A stretch of DNA of 64,000 bases from Chitinophagales bacterium. GTDB taxonomy: Bacteria > Bacteroidota > Bacteroidia > Chitinophagales > Saprospiraceae. The stretch lies in assembly GCA_017303475.1 (NCBI GenBank), contig JAFLBO010000010.1, positions 1 to 64,000 on the forward strand, written 5' to 3'. Below the pieces are notes generated by a model that saw nothing but the letters and a program-made list of their open reading frames with translations, ran no database searches and had not been told where the DNA came from. Position numbers and translations under genes: made by a program. This document shows positions 9,889-19,363 of this stretch, one piece after another; the first letter of the stretch is position 1; each line of letters opens with the position of its first letter.

Positions 9889-10578
9889 ATGAAGCACTAC
9901 ATCATTGCATCCAGCACTATTTGCCTCATGGCTTGTCTTTTTTTCTCTTTCACCCCTGCTAAAAAAAGTACCCGCGTGGTGTTTTTTGGCGACAGCATCA
10001 CCGAAGCTGGTGTGCATCCCGGAGGATATATTTCTCAATTAAGGGATAGTTTGTCTGCCCAGGGAAATACCAAAAAATACGATTTGATTGGCAGTGGCAT
10101 TGGCGGGAACAAAATTTACGACCTGTACCTGCGCCTGGAAGAAGATGTACTTCAGCGCAAACCCGACGTGGTGGTCATGTACGTTGGTGTGAATGATGTA
10201 TGGCACCGCCAGATGTTTGGCACAGGTACGGATGCCGATAAATTTCAGAAATTCTACCTCGCACTGATCAAAAAATTCCAGCAAAAAGGGATCAAAGTCA
10301 TTGCATGCACTCCTGCGTGTATTGGTGAGCGACCGGGTGGCGCCAACCCGCTGGATATGGAACTGGATCGGTTTTCAGGTATAATTCGCCAGGTTGCCAC
10401 TGATACAAAAATTCCACTCTGCGACCTGCGGCGGGCATTTATGGCCTATGAAACATTGTACAATACCACAGATAAATCCAGCGGCGTACTCACCACAGAT
10501 GGCGTGCATTTGAATGACGCCGGCAATACATTGGTGGCAGAAAATCTGATGGTGAAGTTGTTGGAGATTGGACGTTAA
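9889..10578 (+). CDS. Secreted SGNH/GDSL hydrolase
   Basis: A 229-residue esterase or lipase-like protein with a signal peptide or N-terminal anchor (about residues 1-24). The four SGNH blocks are present: VVFFGDSITEAG with the nucleophile Ser36, GSGIGGNKIYDL (Gly), YVGVNDVW (Asn) and DGVHLND (Asp and His of the triad). The TAP-like layout suggests an acyl ester, acetylated sugar or lysophospholipid substrate, but the target is unknown. The ATG at 9889 is the only start that leaves rnpB intact; the open frame extends upstream through rnpB by chance. The gene starts within the T-rich tract after rnpB, so it may depend on read-through or a promoter in rnpB. Confidence 0.85.
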   Translation: MKHYIIASSTICLMACLFFSFTPAKKSTRVVFFGDSITEAGVHPGGYISQLRDSLSAQGNTKKYDLIGSGIGGNKIYDLYLRLEEDVLQRKPDVVVMYVGVNDVWHRQMFGTGTDADKFQKFYLALIKKFQQKGIKVIACTPACIGERPGGANPLDMELDRFSGIIRQVATDTKIPLCDLRRAFMAYETLYNTTDKSSGVLTTDGVHLNDAGNTLVAENLMVKLLEIGR

Positions 10579-10690
10579 ACTGCCGGACGTTGGACTGCCG
10601 GACGTCAATTTAAAAAAACCACCACTACTTCTAATAGTACAACGTTTAACAGTCCAATGTCCAATAGTCTAACGTCCAGCAGTCTAACAT
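10564..10690. repeat. Mirrored degenerate repeats between two convergent genes
   Basis: Left arm copies of TTGGACTGCCGGACG (10568-10610) and right arm copies such as CAGTCCAATGTCCAATAGTC (10638-10687) are imperfect reverse complements around an A-rich centre. The stop codon of the GDSL gene sits inside the left arm. It may form a bidirectional stem-loop terminator. Confidence 0.7.
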
Positions 10691-10694
10691 CAAA

Positions 10695-11141
10695 CTATTT
10701 CCGTTTAGCTGTTTCTCTTTGCAACTGAGCTTCCATGAGCGAAGCGAATTTATCCAGTTGAGCAAAATCAGCAGAAGCTGCCTGTTGGTTATTTATATCA
10801 AAAGTGTGGCCTTCCAGAGCTACCAGCACTGCGTTCAATTGCGTCACATCATCCTTGCGTGTTTCACCAGCTTCCATGGCCTGGTTGATTTGCTGGCGCA
10901 TAATATCCTGTAATTGTTGATAGTATGCGTTAACCCGGGCAGATTCTTTGGCAGCAAAAGCATCTTTGAGCGATTTCAGACGGGTGTTGAAGCGCAGGTT
11001 ATTTTTAGACATTTGCTCCAACTCAGCATCCTCTGCACTGAGAGATTGAGTAAAACTGCGATAAGAGGAGTTGGTTTGTTGAGCCTGTGAAGAGGCTGAA
11101 AAAAGACCTAAAAAGCAGCAAAAAGCAATAAAACGTAACAT
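10695..11141 (-). CDS. Small secreted helical protein, unknown function
   Basis: A 148-residue protein with a signal peptide (MLRFIAFCCFLGLFSASSQA). The rest is polar, helical and rich in Gln, Ala and Leu, with possible coiled coil over about residues 30-140 (for example AKESARVNAYYQQLQDIMRQ). No family was recognised. The ATG at 11141 is used because it places the signal peptide at the N-terminus; the frame stays open for 17 codons upstream but with unlikely sequence. It is monocistronic, divergent from the phosphatase gene. Confidence 0.7.
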   Translation of the reverse strand: MLRFIAFCCFLGLFSASSQAQQTNSSYRSFTQSLSAEDAELEQMSKNNLRFNTRLKSLKDAFAAKESARVNAYYQQLQDIMRQQINQAMEAGETRKDDVTQLNAVLVALEGHTFDINNQQAASADFAQLDKFASLMEAQLQRETAKRK

Positions 11142-11284
11142 CGGAAAGGGAGGTTTATACGGTTGCCAGATGGTTTTGGGGAATTGGCGCACCGTTAGTG
11201 AAAAAATAATGCGCGAAAATAGCCCGCAGTTTCGACTTTTGAGCCAAAATTATACTGCTTGTCTTGACAAATCCATTTTTTATC

Positions 11285-12880
11285 ATGTGTCATTCCAAAC
11301 TACCTCTGCGCAACCTCTTGTTGCTCCTTATCGTGCTCACAGGCCTGAATGCCTGCGACGCACCTAAAAAGGCCCAAACCGCGGGCGATGACGGAATTAT
11401 TGAATTCCAGATTCTGCAAATGAATGATGTGTATGAAATTTCACCCAGTCCTTCAGAAAACATTGGCGGTCTGGCCCGCGTAGCTACCCTGCGCAAGGAA
11501 CTTCTGGCTAAAAACCCGAATACCTTCACGGTGCTGGCTGGCGATTTTATCAGCCCATCTGTTTTGGGCACGCTCAAATATGAGGGCAAACGTATAAGAG
11601 GAAAACAAATGGTGGACGTACTCAATACCCTTGGTCTGGATTGGGTAGTATTTGGAAACCATGAATTCGATTACGATGACCTGGCTGATTTGCAGGCCCG
11701 ACTGGATGAGTCTAAATTCACCTGGTTTGCTGCCAATGCGCGTTTAAAAGGTCAAACCTGGACACAACAGTTTTTCAAAAACAAACCCGGCGGAGGCACC
11801 GAAATATGTCCTGATAATCAGATACTTACTGTGAAAGACGCTGATGGAACAAGCATTCAGCTCGGCTTGTTTGGCGTATTAATCAACACTGGAAGAAAAT
11901 CCTGGGTAACCTATACCGATTGGCAAGAGGCCGCACAAAAAAACTATCAGGAACTGCAACCTAAATGCGATGTCGTGCTGGCCCTTACCCACCTTGCCAT
12001 TGAAGACGATAAAAAACTGGCGGCAATGCTGCCGCAAATACCGCTTTACATGGGCGGTCACGACCACGATAATATGCGTGTGCCGGTTGGTCCGAGTGTG
12101 ATCACTAAAGCCGATGCCAATGCGAAAACCGTATATGTGCATACGCTCCGTTACGATAAGCGCAAAAAAACCTGCACCGTAAAATCAGTATTGCATAAAA
12201 TCAATGCCAGTATTGCCGACGAACCTGCCACTGCTGCGGTAGTAGCTAAATGGGAAAAAATCAAAAATGAGTCATTGAGCTCCCTGGGCATCAATGCCGA
12301 TGCAGTAGTAACCAAACTGGATAAGCCTCTTGATTGCCGGGAATCGGTGGTGCGACACGGGCAGGTGCAGGTTGGTATGATGATTACAGAAGCTATGATG
12401 GCAGTATCCCGTACCAAACCCGAGGTGGCAATGGTGAACAGCGGCTCTGTTCGGGTAGACGATATACTGAGTGGCACCCTGGTTGAGCTGGATATCGTGC
12501 GCATGCTGCCATTCGGTGGCGGCATTTCTGAAGTGGAAATGAAGGGCAGTCTTTTGCGTAAAACCCTGGATGCCAGTGCGCAAAACAAAGGTAATGGCGG
12601 ATACCTTCAACTTTTTAATGCCAGCAACAATGCCACTACAGGCAAATGGATGATTGGAAACAATGCGCTGGACGACAATAAACTATACAAAGTAGTATTA
12701 CCCGATTTCCTGCTCACGGGGAATGAAAGCAACATGGGCTTCCTAAAAACAACGGTTGGCGCAGATGGGAAAAGCGACAACCCGGAAATCCCCAAGGTGG
12801 TGCGGCCTGATGCCAAGGATAAGTCGGACTTACGGAATGACATCAGGCTCGCGCTGATAAAACACCTGCGGGGTGAGTGA
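11285..12880 (+). CDS. Secreted metallophosphatase lipoprotein of the 5'-nucleotidase family
   Basis: A 531-residue protein similar to UshA-type 5'-nucleotidases, which remove phosphate from nucleotides outside the cytoplasm. A signal peptide ends in LTGLNAC, a likely lipobox. The metallophosphatase domain (about 35-310) has QMNDVYEI, VLAGDFISPS, FGNHEFDYDD and MGGHDHD. The first motif has Tyr where DxH is usual, a pattern that occurs in a branch of this family. The C-terminal nucleotide-binding domain (about 350-520) has MVNSGSVRVDDI and RMLPFGGGI. The ATG at 11285 is chosen over an upstream TTG. The substrate is unproven. Confidence 0.85.
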   Translation: MCHSKLPLRNLLLLLIVLTGLNACDAPKKAQTAGDDGIIEFQILQMNDVYEISPSPSENIGGLARVATLRKELLAKNPNTFTVLAGDFISPSVLGTLKYEGKRIRGKQMVDVLNTLGLDWVVFGNHEFDYDDLADLQARLDESKFTWFAANARLKGQTWTQQFFKNKPGGGTEICPDNQILTVKDADGTSIQLGLFGVLINTGRKSWVTYTDWQEAAQKNYQELQPKCDVVLALTHLAIEDDKKLAAMLPQIPLYMGGHDHDNMRVPVGPSVITKADANAKTVYVHTLRYDKRKKTCTVKSVLHKINASIADEPATAAVVAKWEKIKNESLSSLGINADAVVTKLDKPLDCRESVVRHGQVQVGMMITEAMMAVSRTKPEVAMVNSGSVRVDDILSGTLVELDIVRMLPFGGGISEVEMKGSLLRKTLDASAQNKGNGGYLQLFNASNNATTGKWMIGNNALDDNKLYKVVLPDFLLTGNESNMGFLKTTVGADGKSDNPEIPKVVRPDAKDKSDLRNDIRLALIKHLRGE

Positions 12881-12912
12881 ATGAGTGAGTGAGTGAATGA
12901 GTGAGTGAGTTA
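12874..12912. repeat. Tetranucleotide-type array (GAGT/GAAT) spanning two convergent stop codons
   Basis: About nine copies of GTGA/ATGA units run from the last codons of the metallophosphatase gene (stop at 12880) to the stop of the convergent large protein gene (12910). Both reading frames end within or at the edge of the array. Confidence 0.85.
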
Positions 12913-15900
12913 CCTTTGATTATCCAGGATCTGTTGGAAAGAGGGCAGTTCAGGCCAGGGAGCTCCTACGCTTTTGAGGTCTCTGATATCCTTTTCCAAC
13001 AGATCAATATTGTCGTAACCACGGCTGTTGCCAAAGCTTTGCATGAATTTCTGATATAGTTGAATTCCCGTTTCCCGATCTCCTGGCTGATTACGCAGAA
13101 TTAGGGCATGTGCACTATTGGTTTTCACCAGCTCGCGGTTGCCATAATACAGATCTGTGTGTTCTTTAAGGAAATTCTCTATATTATTTGACACCTGAAT
13201 TACCTCATTGAGCGATCCGGCCTTATTCCATTCTGCCAACAGCAGGTAATATGCCACACTGATCTGAGCATCCAGCCAGTTGTAGATCCACGACTCATCT
13301 GATTTGGGCATATCCATACATGCTTTAGCTGCTTTTTGCATTTGACGGCTCCAAAGTAACGTGGAATCCCAGCGCGTTTGCGCGGCAAATTGGAGTTGCA
13401 TTCTAACAGCATACCAATAATCCGCTTCTGCGTTCACAAGTCGTGGATTTTTGGTTTGTAAGGCCGTAAACAATTGTTGACGCAAATTGCTGATAGATTC
13501 GCGTTTGGCGGGGAACAAACGCGACAACTGCTCCATCATGAAATACGCCTCACCTGTTTGATTGGCATTAAAAATGCCTCCATAATTGGCAAGCGCCTCA
13601 ATATCATCGCCTTGCAACAGATTCAACCCACCCATATACAGGGTATTGAGTCCATTGGTAATCATATAAATCCCAGCTTTCTCATAGGCCATCCGGGCCT
13701 CTGTGGTATCTCCTTGAAATAAAAATGCCGTACCCAGTCGCTCATACAGAGGTCCTACCAGATTATCGGAATAACCTGTTATGAGCATAGAGTCTGCGGC
13801 ATAAACAATGGGCCACAGGGTATTCATAGCCGCTATTCCACCATTGAATTGTTCTACAGCCTCCATGTATTTTCCTGCATTCAACAACTGACGACCACAG
13901 GCAAGATGGTTAGTTGCCAGAAGCGCAAGTCTGGAAGTATCCAAAACAGATTTGAAGCTCCCGTTTTCCGTTAAAAGTCGACGGCAGGCTTCGAAATATT
14001 GGTAAGCGCCAGGACTGTTTTGTTCCAAATTAGCACGCTCGTGAAAAGTTTTCGCCAATTCCAGCACTGTGGATTCCAGCCATCCACTTCCCAGTTCTGG
14101 TCGTAAAGAGGATAATTTACGCGCTTTACCCACTGCCTCCTCCAATAGTTTTTGTTTGGGAGCAAAGGCAAAGGTGTAAACGGCTTCCTGCGTTTTTTTA
14201 AAAATTTCCCAACGCAGCATATCAGACTCATTCAGGGAATTAGGTTTGTTGCTTTCCGTTGGGCAGAGATTGACAAAACCGCCTGAGAGTCGCATAGCTC
14301 CGCAAAAACAATCCAACTGGGCCGAGTCAACCAACCCGAAATCACGCAATTGAATCAGTTCGCGTTCTGCCTGCTCCATCTCCACCCTTATCTCATAATT
14401 ATCCTGAAGCCTGGAGCCATCGCCCAAAAAGTGTTGAGTGTAGTACTTGCCTGAATTCTGACAGTCATCTTGCAACAAGGCGGTATGCGCCATTTGCAAC
14501 ACCGCCTCCTGCTTGAATTTGTTTTTGATGAAATTGACCACCGCAGTAGATTCCCTGATATTACCGCGCAACAACAATTTCCATGCATAATCTTTGTACA
14601 TATATACCATCTCATTCACCCAGCGCGCCTGTATTTTAGCATTTAAGCGCTCATACAGAAACAAAGCCTTATCGCAGTAGTCTCTCACCTGGTCGATATT
14701 ATTACTACCCAACGCCTGATTGCCAAAATGCTGGAAAAAAGCGCGAATCAGCGGACCATCGTTGGAGGTAGCCAGGCGCTCAAAATTACCCGGGTAGTAC
14801 AAGGCACTTTCAAGATTATACTCCTGGATTTGATCTAATGTTAGAGACTGTAACTGACGATACTCGTTTTGTACCACCGCCCTGATATAACTCGGATCAA
14901 GCACATAAGTAAGTATATGACCGTTGGCAATGGCCAGGATCAACTCGTTACCGTCCTGTGCAAAGCCCAAAGCCGTGGGCGCAGTAGAGCCGTTCCACTC
15001 AGCTTGTTGTTCTACGGCCTGCAATTGTAGCGCGGGCTGCCCATTGGTTACGTTCCAGAAAATGACGTTCCCATCAGCGTATGCTGCGGCGAGCAAATCG
15101 GTGTTGGGCCTGAAGGCCAAATTATTAATAAAGCGACTTTTGCTACTGCGTATCTTAAGTGCCTCATTTTCAATATTTTGCAAATCAAAAATGCGAATAT
15201 CATTTTCATCAGACAAGGCAATCCTTCTACCGTTTGGTTCTATGGCCAGGGTATTTACTGAGTAAAGGTGCAGACGCATGGTTCGCAGCGCCCTGGAGGG
15301 CTCAAGAGGCGACCAGATTTTGACACTGGAATAACCAGTCTCGGCATTGAGTACCACCAGAAGCTGGTCTCTGCCAGGTATAAAATGCAATTCACTGATA
15401 TTTCCGCCTTCAAATTTTCTGCTGGCCACCAAGGCTCCGGTTTGCAGCGACCGTACTTCTACCTGATCCCAGGCTGTATTGTATGCGACCCATTTTTCCC
15501 CATTGGCATCAAAAGAATACAGGTATGGAAATGCATCCGGATTGAAGAGTGGGAGCCGGATTTTTTTGTCCTGTGTGAGGTGTCTGGCTTCAGCAGAATC
15601 ACTGCTCACCTGAATTAGCGCCCAATGGCTGGAAATCCCTCTGAGTGGCGTACCAAGGCTTTTCCAGTTGTGTTTATTTTCCAAATCCGGCAAACTCAGG
15701 ACAGAAATGTTGTCTTCCTGTTGAATAACCAGCATAGAACCATCCGGCGTAATGAGTGGCTTATCCTCCGGCACAACCGGTAAAATCATGTTGGATTTGG
15801 TAGGCGCTTCCCGCAATGACCAAATATTGATTGATCCCTCGGTGGCAGCTGCTATCCATGCACCATCCGGTGAATAACTGCCTTTCAAACTCTGATAAGA

Positions 15901-17625
15901 AGCATAGGTAGGCAAATGCTGGTGGGTAATGGTGTCGCCGGTTTTTACATCCAGAATCCAGATACCATCGTGCTGGCTAAGCGTATCCTTACAAAACATT
16001 TGGTAAGTGTCTGGACTAACTGCCAAAGGCACCAAATTTTGGTAATAACGTCCAACAACACCCTCATTACCAGGCGTATCAGATGCTTTGTTTACCGGGA
16101 TGATCCAGGATTGGTTAAAATAAGCCAGCAGGGCAAAACCTTCCTCTGGGTACAGCTCAAGATTCAGGTGGTTTTGCTCAAAGGACTCCGGCAAATTGAC
16201 GTTTGAATGCCAGATAGTTTCTTTTTTCCATGGCTTTCCGGGCTCTGTTTTTGAGAGAATCTCTAACCTGTCTGAATAACCCAACCAGAATTTCCCTTCA
16301 AAATATTTTAAATCCAGCAATCCCGGGGCAATACCGGAAACCATTTCACGGGGCTCAACTGGCTGCACCATGATATTGGCGGATTTAGCGCCTTTGCGGG
16401 ATGCCATTTGGTTAAATACCTGATTGACAGGTAGCAGGTAAATTTTTAGTTCCTTGGCGTCTTCAAAAGCCAGTTCATCTCCGCGCGGGCTGAAACACCA
16501 GTTGCGTACATTGGGCACGCTCACCCGGTGCTGTCTGCCTCCCCGATGAATTTCCATGAAACCTTTGCTGACCAGCAGCACATCAGACGCGGCCGAAACA
16601 TCAAAAGCATAATATGTGGCATCTTCTCCCGTGAAAATGGTTTGCACGGTCTGCATTTCAGGCATTTCACGCACGTTTATTTCACCATTTTCAGGGATAA
16701 AAGTCCAAATCTGAGTTTTCCCGTTGCGGGTCTGATGATATTTTAGCTGGACTTTATTGCCATAATAATCAGCAATTTCATAGCAAAAAACCGGATTAAA
16801 CAGTTCTTCACTCTTGTGCATTCCCTGATCTGAAGGCTGGTAATACCAGGCATCAAAAATGGCCTGTACACAATCCGGGTTATCGTCTGGCGCCACATAC
16901 TGATTGGCGAAATCTGCCAGGCGGAAGGCCAGGGATCTGTCTGACTTTTCCAGTAATTCCTGAGCATCATCGGCCAGATTGGCCGCAATGGCATGTCGTG
17001 CCTGTCGTTCTGCTTCCTGCTGTTTGGCAAAAAGTTCATTTTCTGCAGCGTTGCGGCAAAGCACAATTTTTTCGCTCATCAACTGGCGCCCAGCCTGATC
17101 GGCGTCTGCACAGTTTTTGGCAGCCCGATACAAGGAAGCAGCATCTTCCCAGAACCTGAGCCTGAAAGCCCGGTCGGCTTCATCAGTCATACGCTGAAAG
17201 CAGTCATCCAGGGTATCTTTCAGCAGATTGGGATTGGCTCTGTAATTTTTGCGGGTTGGCGGCAGCTCATTGAAATATTTCCTGCCAACATTGCCCTGAA
17301 CCACCGGAGTTTGCACGGCTTCGGCAACTTTATTGGTTTCGTGGCGTATTCCAAGTTGCTCTTCAGTGCGCAGAATACGGCTATCCAGTTCAGCCAGGCG
17401 CCGGGAATTGGATTGGACTTCATCGCAGGATCTGGCTGCCTTGAAATACTGCAGGGCCTCCTTGGCATTGCCACGCCGAAGAGCGGCATTTCCTTTATCC
17501 AGGTTGGTGGTATAGCAATCTGAAGGCATTTTCATTTGCTGTACCGGAGCTTCATTCTGGGTATACACCTGAGCAGAAAGCAGACTGCCAGACAGCAAGG
17601 CAAACAATAGAAACAGGTTGCGCAT
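12910..17625 (-). CDS. Very large secreted TPR and beta-propeller protein, function unknown
   Basis: A 1571-residue protein with a signal peptide (MRNLFLLFALLSGSLLSAQ). The N-terminal 250 residues hold TPR-like repeats (GNAALRRGNAKEALQYFKAA; FWEDAASLYRAAKNC). About residues 290-950 form beta-propeller/WD40-like repeats (WIAAATEGSINIWSL; IALSDENDIRIFDL; LLAAAYADGNVIFWNV). The C-terminal 550 residues are again TPR-like. Such architecture suits a protein-binding scaffold in the periplasm or on the surface; there is no enzyme domain. The ATG at 17625 is required, because the in-frame TTG at 17649 overlaps the -7 promoter element. Transcription probably starts about 15 bases before the ATG. Confidence 0.85.
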   Translation of the reverse strand: MRNLFLLFALLSGSLLSAQVYTQNEAPVQQMKMPSDCYTTNLDKGNAALRRGNAKEALQYFKAARSCDEVQSNSRRLAELDSRILRTEEQLGIRHETNKVAEAVQTPVVQGNVGRKYFNELPPTRKNYRANPNLLKDTLDDCFQRMTDEADRAFRLRFWEDAASLYRAAKNCADADQAGRQLMSEKIVLCRNAAENELFAKQQEAERQARHAIAANLADDAQELLEKSDRSLAFRLADFANQYVAPDDNPDCVQAIFDAWYYQPSDQGMHKSEELFNPVFCYEIADYYGNKVQLKYHQTRNGKTQIWTFIPENGEINVREMPEMQTVQTIFTGEDATYYAFDVSAASDVLLVSKGFMEIHRGGRQHRVSVPNVRNWCFSPRGDELAFEDAKELKIYLLPVNQVFNQMASRKGAKSANIMVQPVEPREMVSGIAPGLLDLKYFEGKFWLGYSDRLEILSKTEPGKPWKKETIWHSNVNLPESFEQNHLNLELYPEEGFALLAYFNQSWIIPVNKASDTPGNEGVVGRYYQNLVPLAVSPDTYQMFCKDTLSQHDGIWILDVKTGDTITHQHLPTYASYQSLKGSYSPDGAWIAAATEGSINIWSLREAPTKSNMILPVVPEDKPLITPDGSMLVIQQEDNISVLSLPDLENKHNWKSLGTPLRGISSHWALIQVSSDSAEARHLTQDKKIRLPLFNPDAFPYLYSFDANGEKWVAYNTAWDQVEVRSLQTGALVASRKFEGGNISELHFIPGRDQLLVVLNAETGYSSVKIWSPLEPSRALRTMRLHLYSVNTLAIEPNGRRIALSDENDIRIFDLQNIENEALKIRSSKSRFINNLAFRPNTDLLAAAYADGNVIFWNVTNGQPALQLQAVEQQAEWNGSTAPTALGFAQDGNELILAIANGHILTYVLDPSYIRAVVQNEYRQLQSLTLDQIQEYNLESALYYPGNFERLATSNDGPLIRAFFQHFGNQALGSNNIDQVRDYCDKALFLYERLNAKIQARWVNEMVYMYKDYAWKLLLRGNIRESTAVVNFIKNKFKQEAVLQMAHTALLQDDCQNSGKYYTQHFLGDGSRLQDNYEIRVEMEQAERELIQLRDFGLVDSAQLDCFCGAMRLSGGFVNLCPTESNKPNSLNESDMLRWEIFKKTQEAVYTFAFAPKQKLLEEAVGKARKLSSLRPELGSGWLESTVLELAKTFHERANLEQNSPGAYQYFEACRRLLTENGSFKSVLDTSRLALLATNHLACGRQLLNAGKYMEAVEQFNGGIAAMNTLWPIVYAADSMLITGYSDNLVGPLYERLGTAFLFQGDTTEARMAYEKAGIYMITNGLNTLYMGGLNLLQGDDIEALANYGGIFNANQTGEAYFMMEQLSRLFPAKRESISNLRQQLFTALQTKNPRLVNAEADYWYAVRMQLQFAAQTRWDSTLLWSRQMQKAAKACMDMPKSDESWIYNWLDAQISVAYYLLLAEWNKAGSLNEVIQVSNNIENFLKEHTDLYYGNRELVKTNSAHALILRNQPGDRETGIQLYQKFMQSFGNSRGYDNIDLLEKDIRDLKSVGAPWPELPSFQQILDNQR

Positions 17626-17646
17626 GGTGGAAGGTAGGATTTTGGA

Positions 17647-17654
17647 CAAAGTTA
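17647..17654 (-). promoter_or_regulatory. -7 element TAACTTTG for the large TPR/propeller gene
   Basis: An exact TAnnTTTG match ending 21 bases before the ATG at 17625, implying a leader of about 15 bases. It rules out the TTG start at 17649. Confidence 0.6.
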
Positions 17655-17712
17655 GCGCATGTTGACCATTTATCGCTGGACACCCTCTTTTGTCCTGATT
17701 ACCAAAGGATTA

Positions 17713-18762
17713 CTACAGAAAATCTACATCTATGGCATATGGGTAGCTCATCAAATACTCCAATGCTTTTTCAATGGGATAACTATCAAATACCACTGCA
17801 TGGAGCATGGTTGTAATTGGCACATGCAGTTTATAATGCCTGGCAAGCTGGTGAGCGATGCGGAGTGTACGAACCCCCTCAGCCAATTCAGGCATAGTTT
17901 CACGGATTTGTGCGGTGGTTTCGCCCTTGGCCAAGCGAGTCCCAAAAGTATAGTTACGGCTGTTGGTACTGGTAGCTGTGGCCACCAGATCGCCAATACC
18001 GGCTACTCCGATAAACGCCTGGCTACTTGCGCCAAGCGACTTTCCGAAGTACACCATTTCTGCCAAACCACGTGAAATCAGCAAACCCTGAATATTTCTG
18101 CCTAATCCCAAACCGCCAATGATCCCGGAACCCAGCGCAACAATATTTTTTAAGGCGCCAGCCAATTCAGCTCCGAGGATATCGTAGGAACCGTACACAT
18201 GAAATTTGGAACTGTTCAAGGCAGATTGACCTGCTTGAATAACCTCTCTGAAGCGACTTCCCACCAGAGTTGCGGCAGGTTGACCAGCCATAATTTCTGC
18301 CGCCAGGTTAGGTCCGCTAAGGCAGCCTACACGCACAACGCTGCTTTCCTCCAGCACCACTTCGCTCATTGTGCGCACATTGGCGCGGGTGACAATCGCG
18401 CCAGGCTTGTCTAACTCCTCCTCATCCATGCCATTCAGGTCGAAACCTTTGGTACCGTGGATCACAATATGGTGCGGGCGAAGGTATGGGCCAAGTGCCC
18501 GGATCATAGCCCGAAAGCTGTTGCTCGGCACCACCGGCATAATCAGGGTACACCGACGCGCCATTTCCTCCAGATCATTGGTTGCGGTAATGCGTGGGGA
18601 GATTTTCACACCCAGGTGTTCCCGGCGCTCATTAATCGCAGCTACGGTTTCTGCTCTGCGACTGAACATTAACACGTCGGAATTGTGTGCCAACAGGTTT
18701 GCGATGGCTGTACCAAAACTGCCTGCTCCCAGGACCCCAACGGGATTAAACGGAGATGCCAT
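17713..18762 (-). CDS. gpsA: NAD(P)-dependent glycerol-3-phosphate dehydrogenase
   Basis: GpsA reduces dihydroxyacetone phosphate to sn-glycerol 3-phosphate for phospholipid synthesis in the cytoplasm. The 349-residue protein begins with the dinucleotide fold GVLGAGSFGTAIANLLA, followed by IVIHGTKG (conserved Lys), LSGPNLAAEI, and the catalytic Lys in AGALKNIVALGSGI. ATSTNSRNYTFG matches the substrate-binding SRN motif, and ELAEGVRT lies near the C-terminus. Length and order are normal. Only nine bases separate it from the stop of the upstream 3-hydroxyanthranilate dioxygenase gene, so the two are probably co-transcribed although their pathways differ. Confidence 0.95.
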   Translation of the reverse strand: MASPFNPVGVLGAGSFGTAIANLLAHNSDVLMFSRRAETVAAINERREHLGVKISPRITATNDLEEMARRCTLIMPVVPSNSFRAMIRALGPYLRPHHIVIHGTKGFDLNGMDEEELDKPGAIVTRANVRTMSEVVLEESSVVRVGCLSGPNLAAEIMAGQPAATLVGSRFREVIQAGQSALNSSKFHVYGSYDILGAELAGALKNIVALGSGIIGGLGLGRNIQGLLISRGLAEMVYFGKSLGASSQAFIGVAGIGDLVATATSTNSRNYTFGTRLAKGETTAQIRETMPELAEGVRTLRIAHQLARHYKLHVPITTMLHAVVFDSYPIEKALEYLMSYPYAIDVDFL

Positions 18763-18771
18763 GCCAAAGAT

Positions 18772-19287
18772 TTATAACTCCATTACAGCGCCGCAGTGCT
18801 TACAGGTGCGGGCTTCGAGGTTGTTTTTGAAATCGCCAATTGCTTCACGGATCTGCGATCCGATATCTTTCAGCGGAAATCCTGCTTCGTGCAGGGGCTT
18901 GTCGCAGCTTTCACAAAACCAGAGCAGCTTGTCAACTTCACCCTGATTCCTGTGGCGCTCCAATACCAGGCCAACGGTTCCGGCAGGGCGTTGTGGAGAA
19001 TGTGGAATACGAGGAGGTAGCAGGAACATTTCGCCCTCGCGAATATCAATGGTTTCCCGTTTCCCTTCTTCATTGATGATTTTCACCTGAATATCACCTT
19101 CCAATTGGTAAAAAAGTTCTTCACCTTCTTCCCAATGATAATCTTTGCGTCCGTTTGGACCGCCCACCACCATGACGATAAAATCATCATTTTCCAGGTA
19201 GATTTGTTTATTGCCTACCGGCGGTTTCAGCAATTCGCGATTTTCTTCAATCCAGGCGCGAAGGTTAAAAGGTTTTGCAATGGCCAT
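18772..19287 (-). CDS. nbaC: 3-hydroxyanthranilate 3,4-dioxygenase
   Basis: This non-haem iron enzyme opens the ring of 3-hydroxyanthranilate in the kynurenine branch of tryptophan breakdown. The 171-residue cupin has the iron ligands in KDYHWEEGEELFYQ (His, Glu) and PPRIPHSPQRP (His). A C-terminal rubredoxin-like metal site is formed by CESC and CKHC, as in the bacterial dimeric enzymes. The ATG at 19287 starts a canonical N-terminus (AKPFNLRAWIEEN); the frame is open for another 91 codons upstream but runs through the divergent promoter region and the next gene. A TACATTTG -7 element lies at 19320-19327. A RidA protein resembling the pathway's aminomuconate deaminase is at 32.1 kb. Confidence 0.93.
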   Translation of the reverse strand: MAIAKPFNLRAWIEENRELLKPPVGNKQIYLENDDFIVMVVGGPNGRKDYHWEEGEELFYQLEGDIQVKIINEEGKRETIDIREGEMFLLPPRIPHSPQRPAGTVGLVLERHRNQGEVDKLLWFCESCDKPLHEAGFPLKDIGSQIREAIGDFKNNLEARTCKHCGAVMEL

Positions 19288-19319
19288 GGCTTTAATATGA
19301 TTGTGGTAAACTTTCGCGA

Positions 19320-19327
19320 CAAATGTA
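19320..19327 (-). promoter_or_regulatory. -7 element TACATTTG for the nbaC-gpsA pair
   Basis: A TAnnTTTG match 33 bases before the nbaC start, in the short divergent region shared with the DUF4403 gene. Confidence 0.55.
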
Positions 19328-19350
19328 GAGAATCCTTTAACGCAAATCTT

Positions 19351-19358
19351 TATCTTTG
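19351..19358 (+). promoter_or_regulatory. -7 element TATCTTTG for the DUF4403 gene (leaderless mRNA likely)
   Basis: A TAnnTTTG match only five bases before the ATG at 19364. A start about seven bases after the element would fall on or beside the ATG, giving no 5' leader. Confidence 0.6.
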
Positions 19359-19363
19359 AGACG

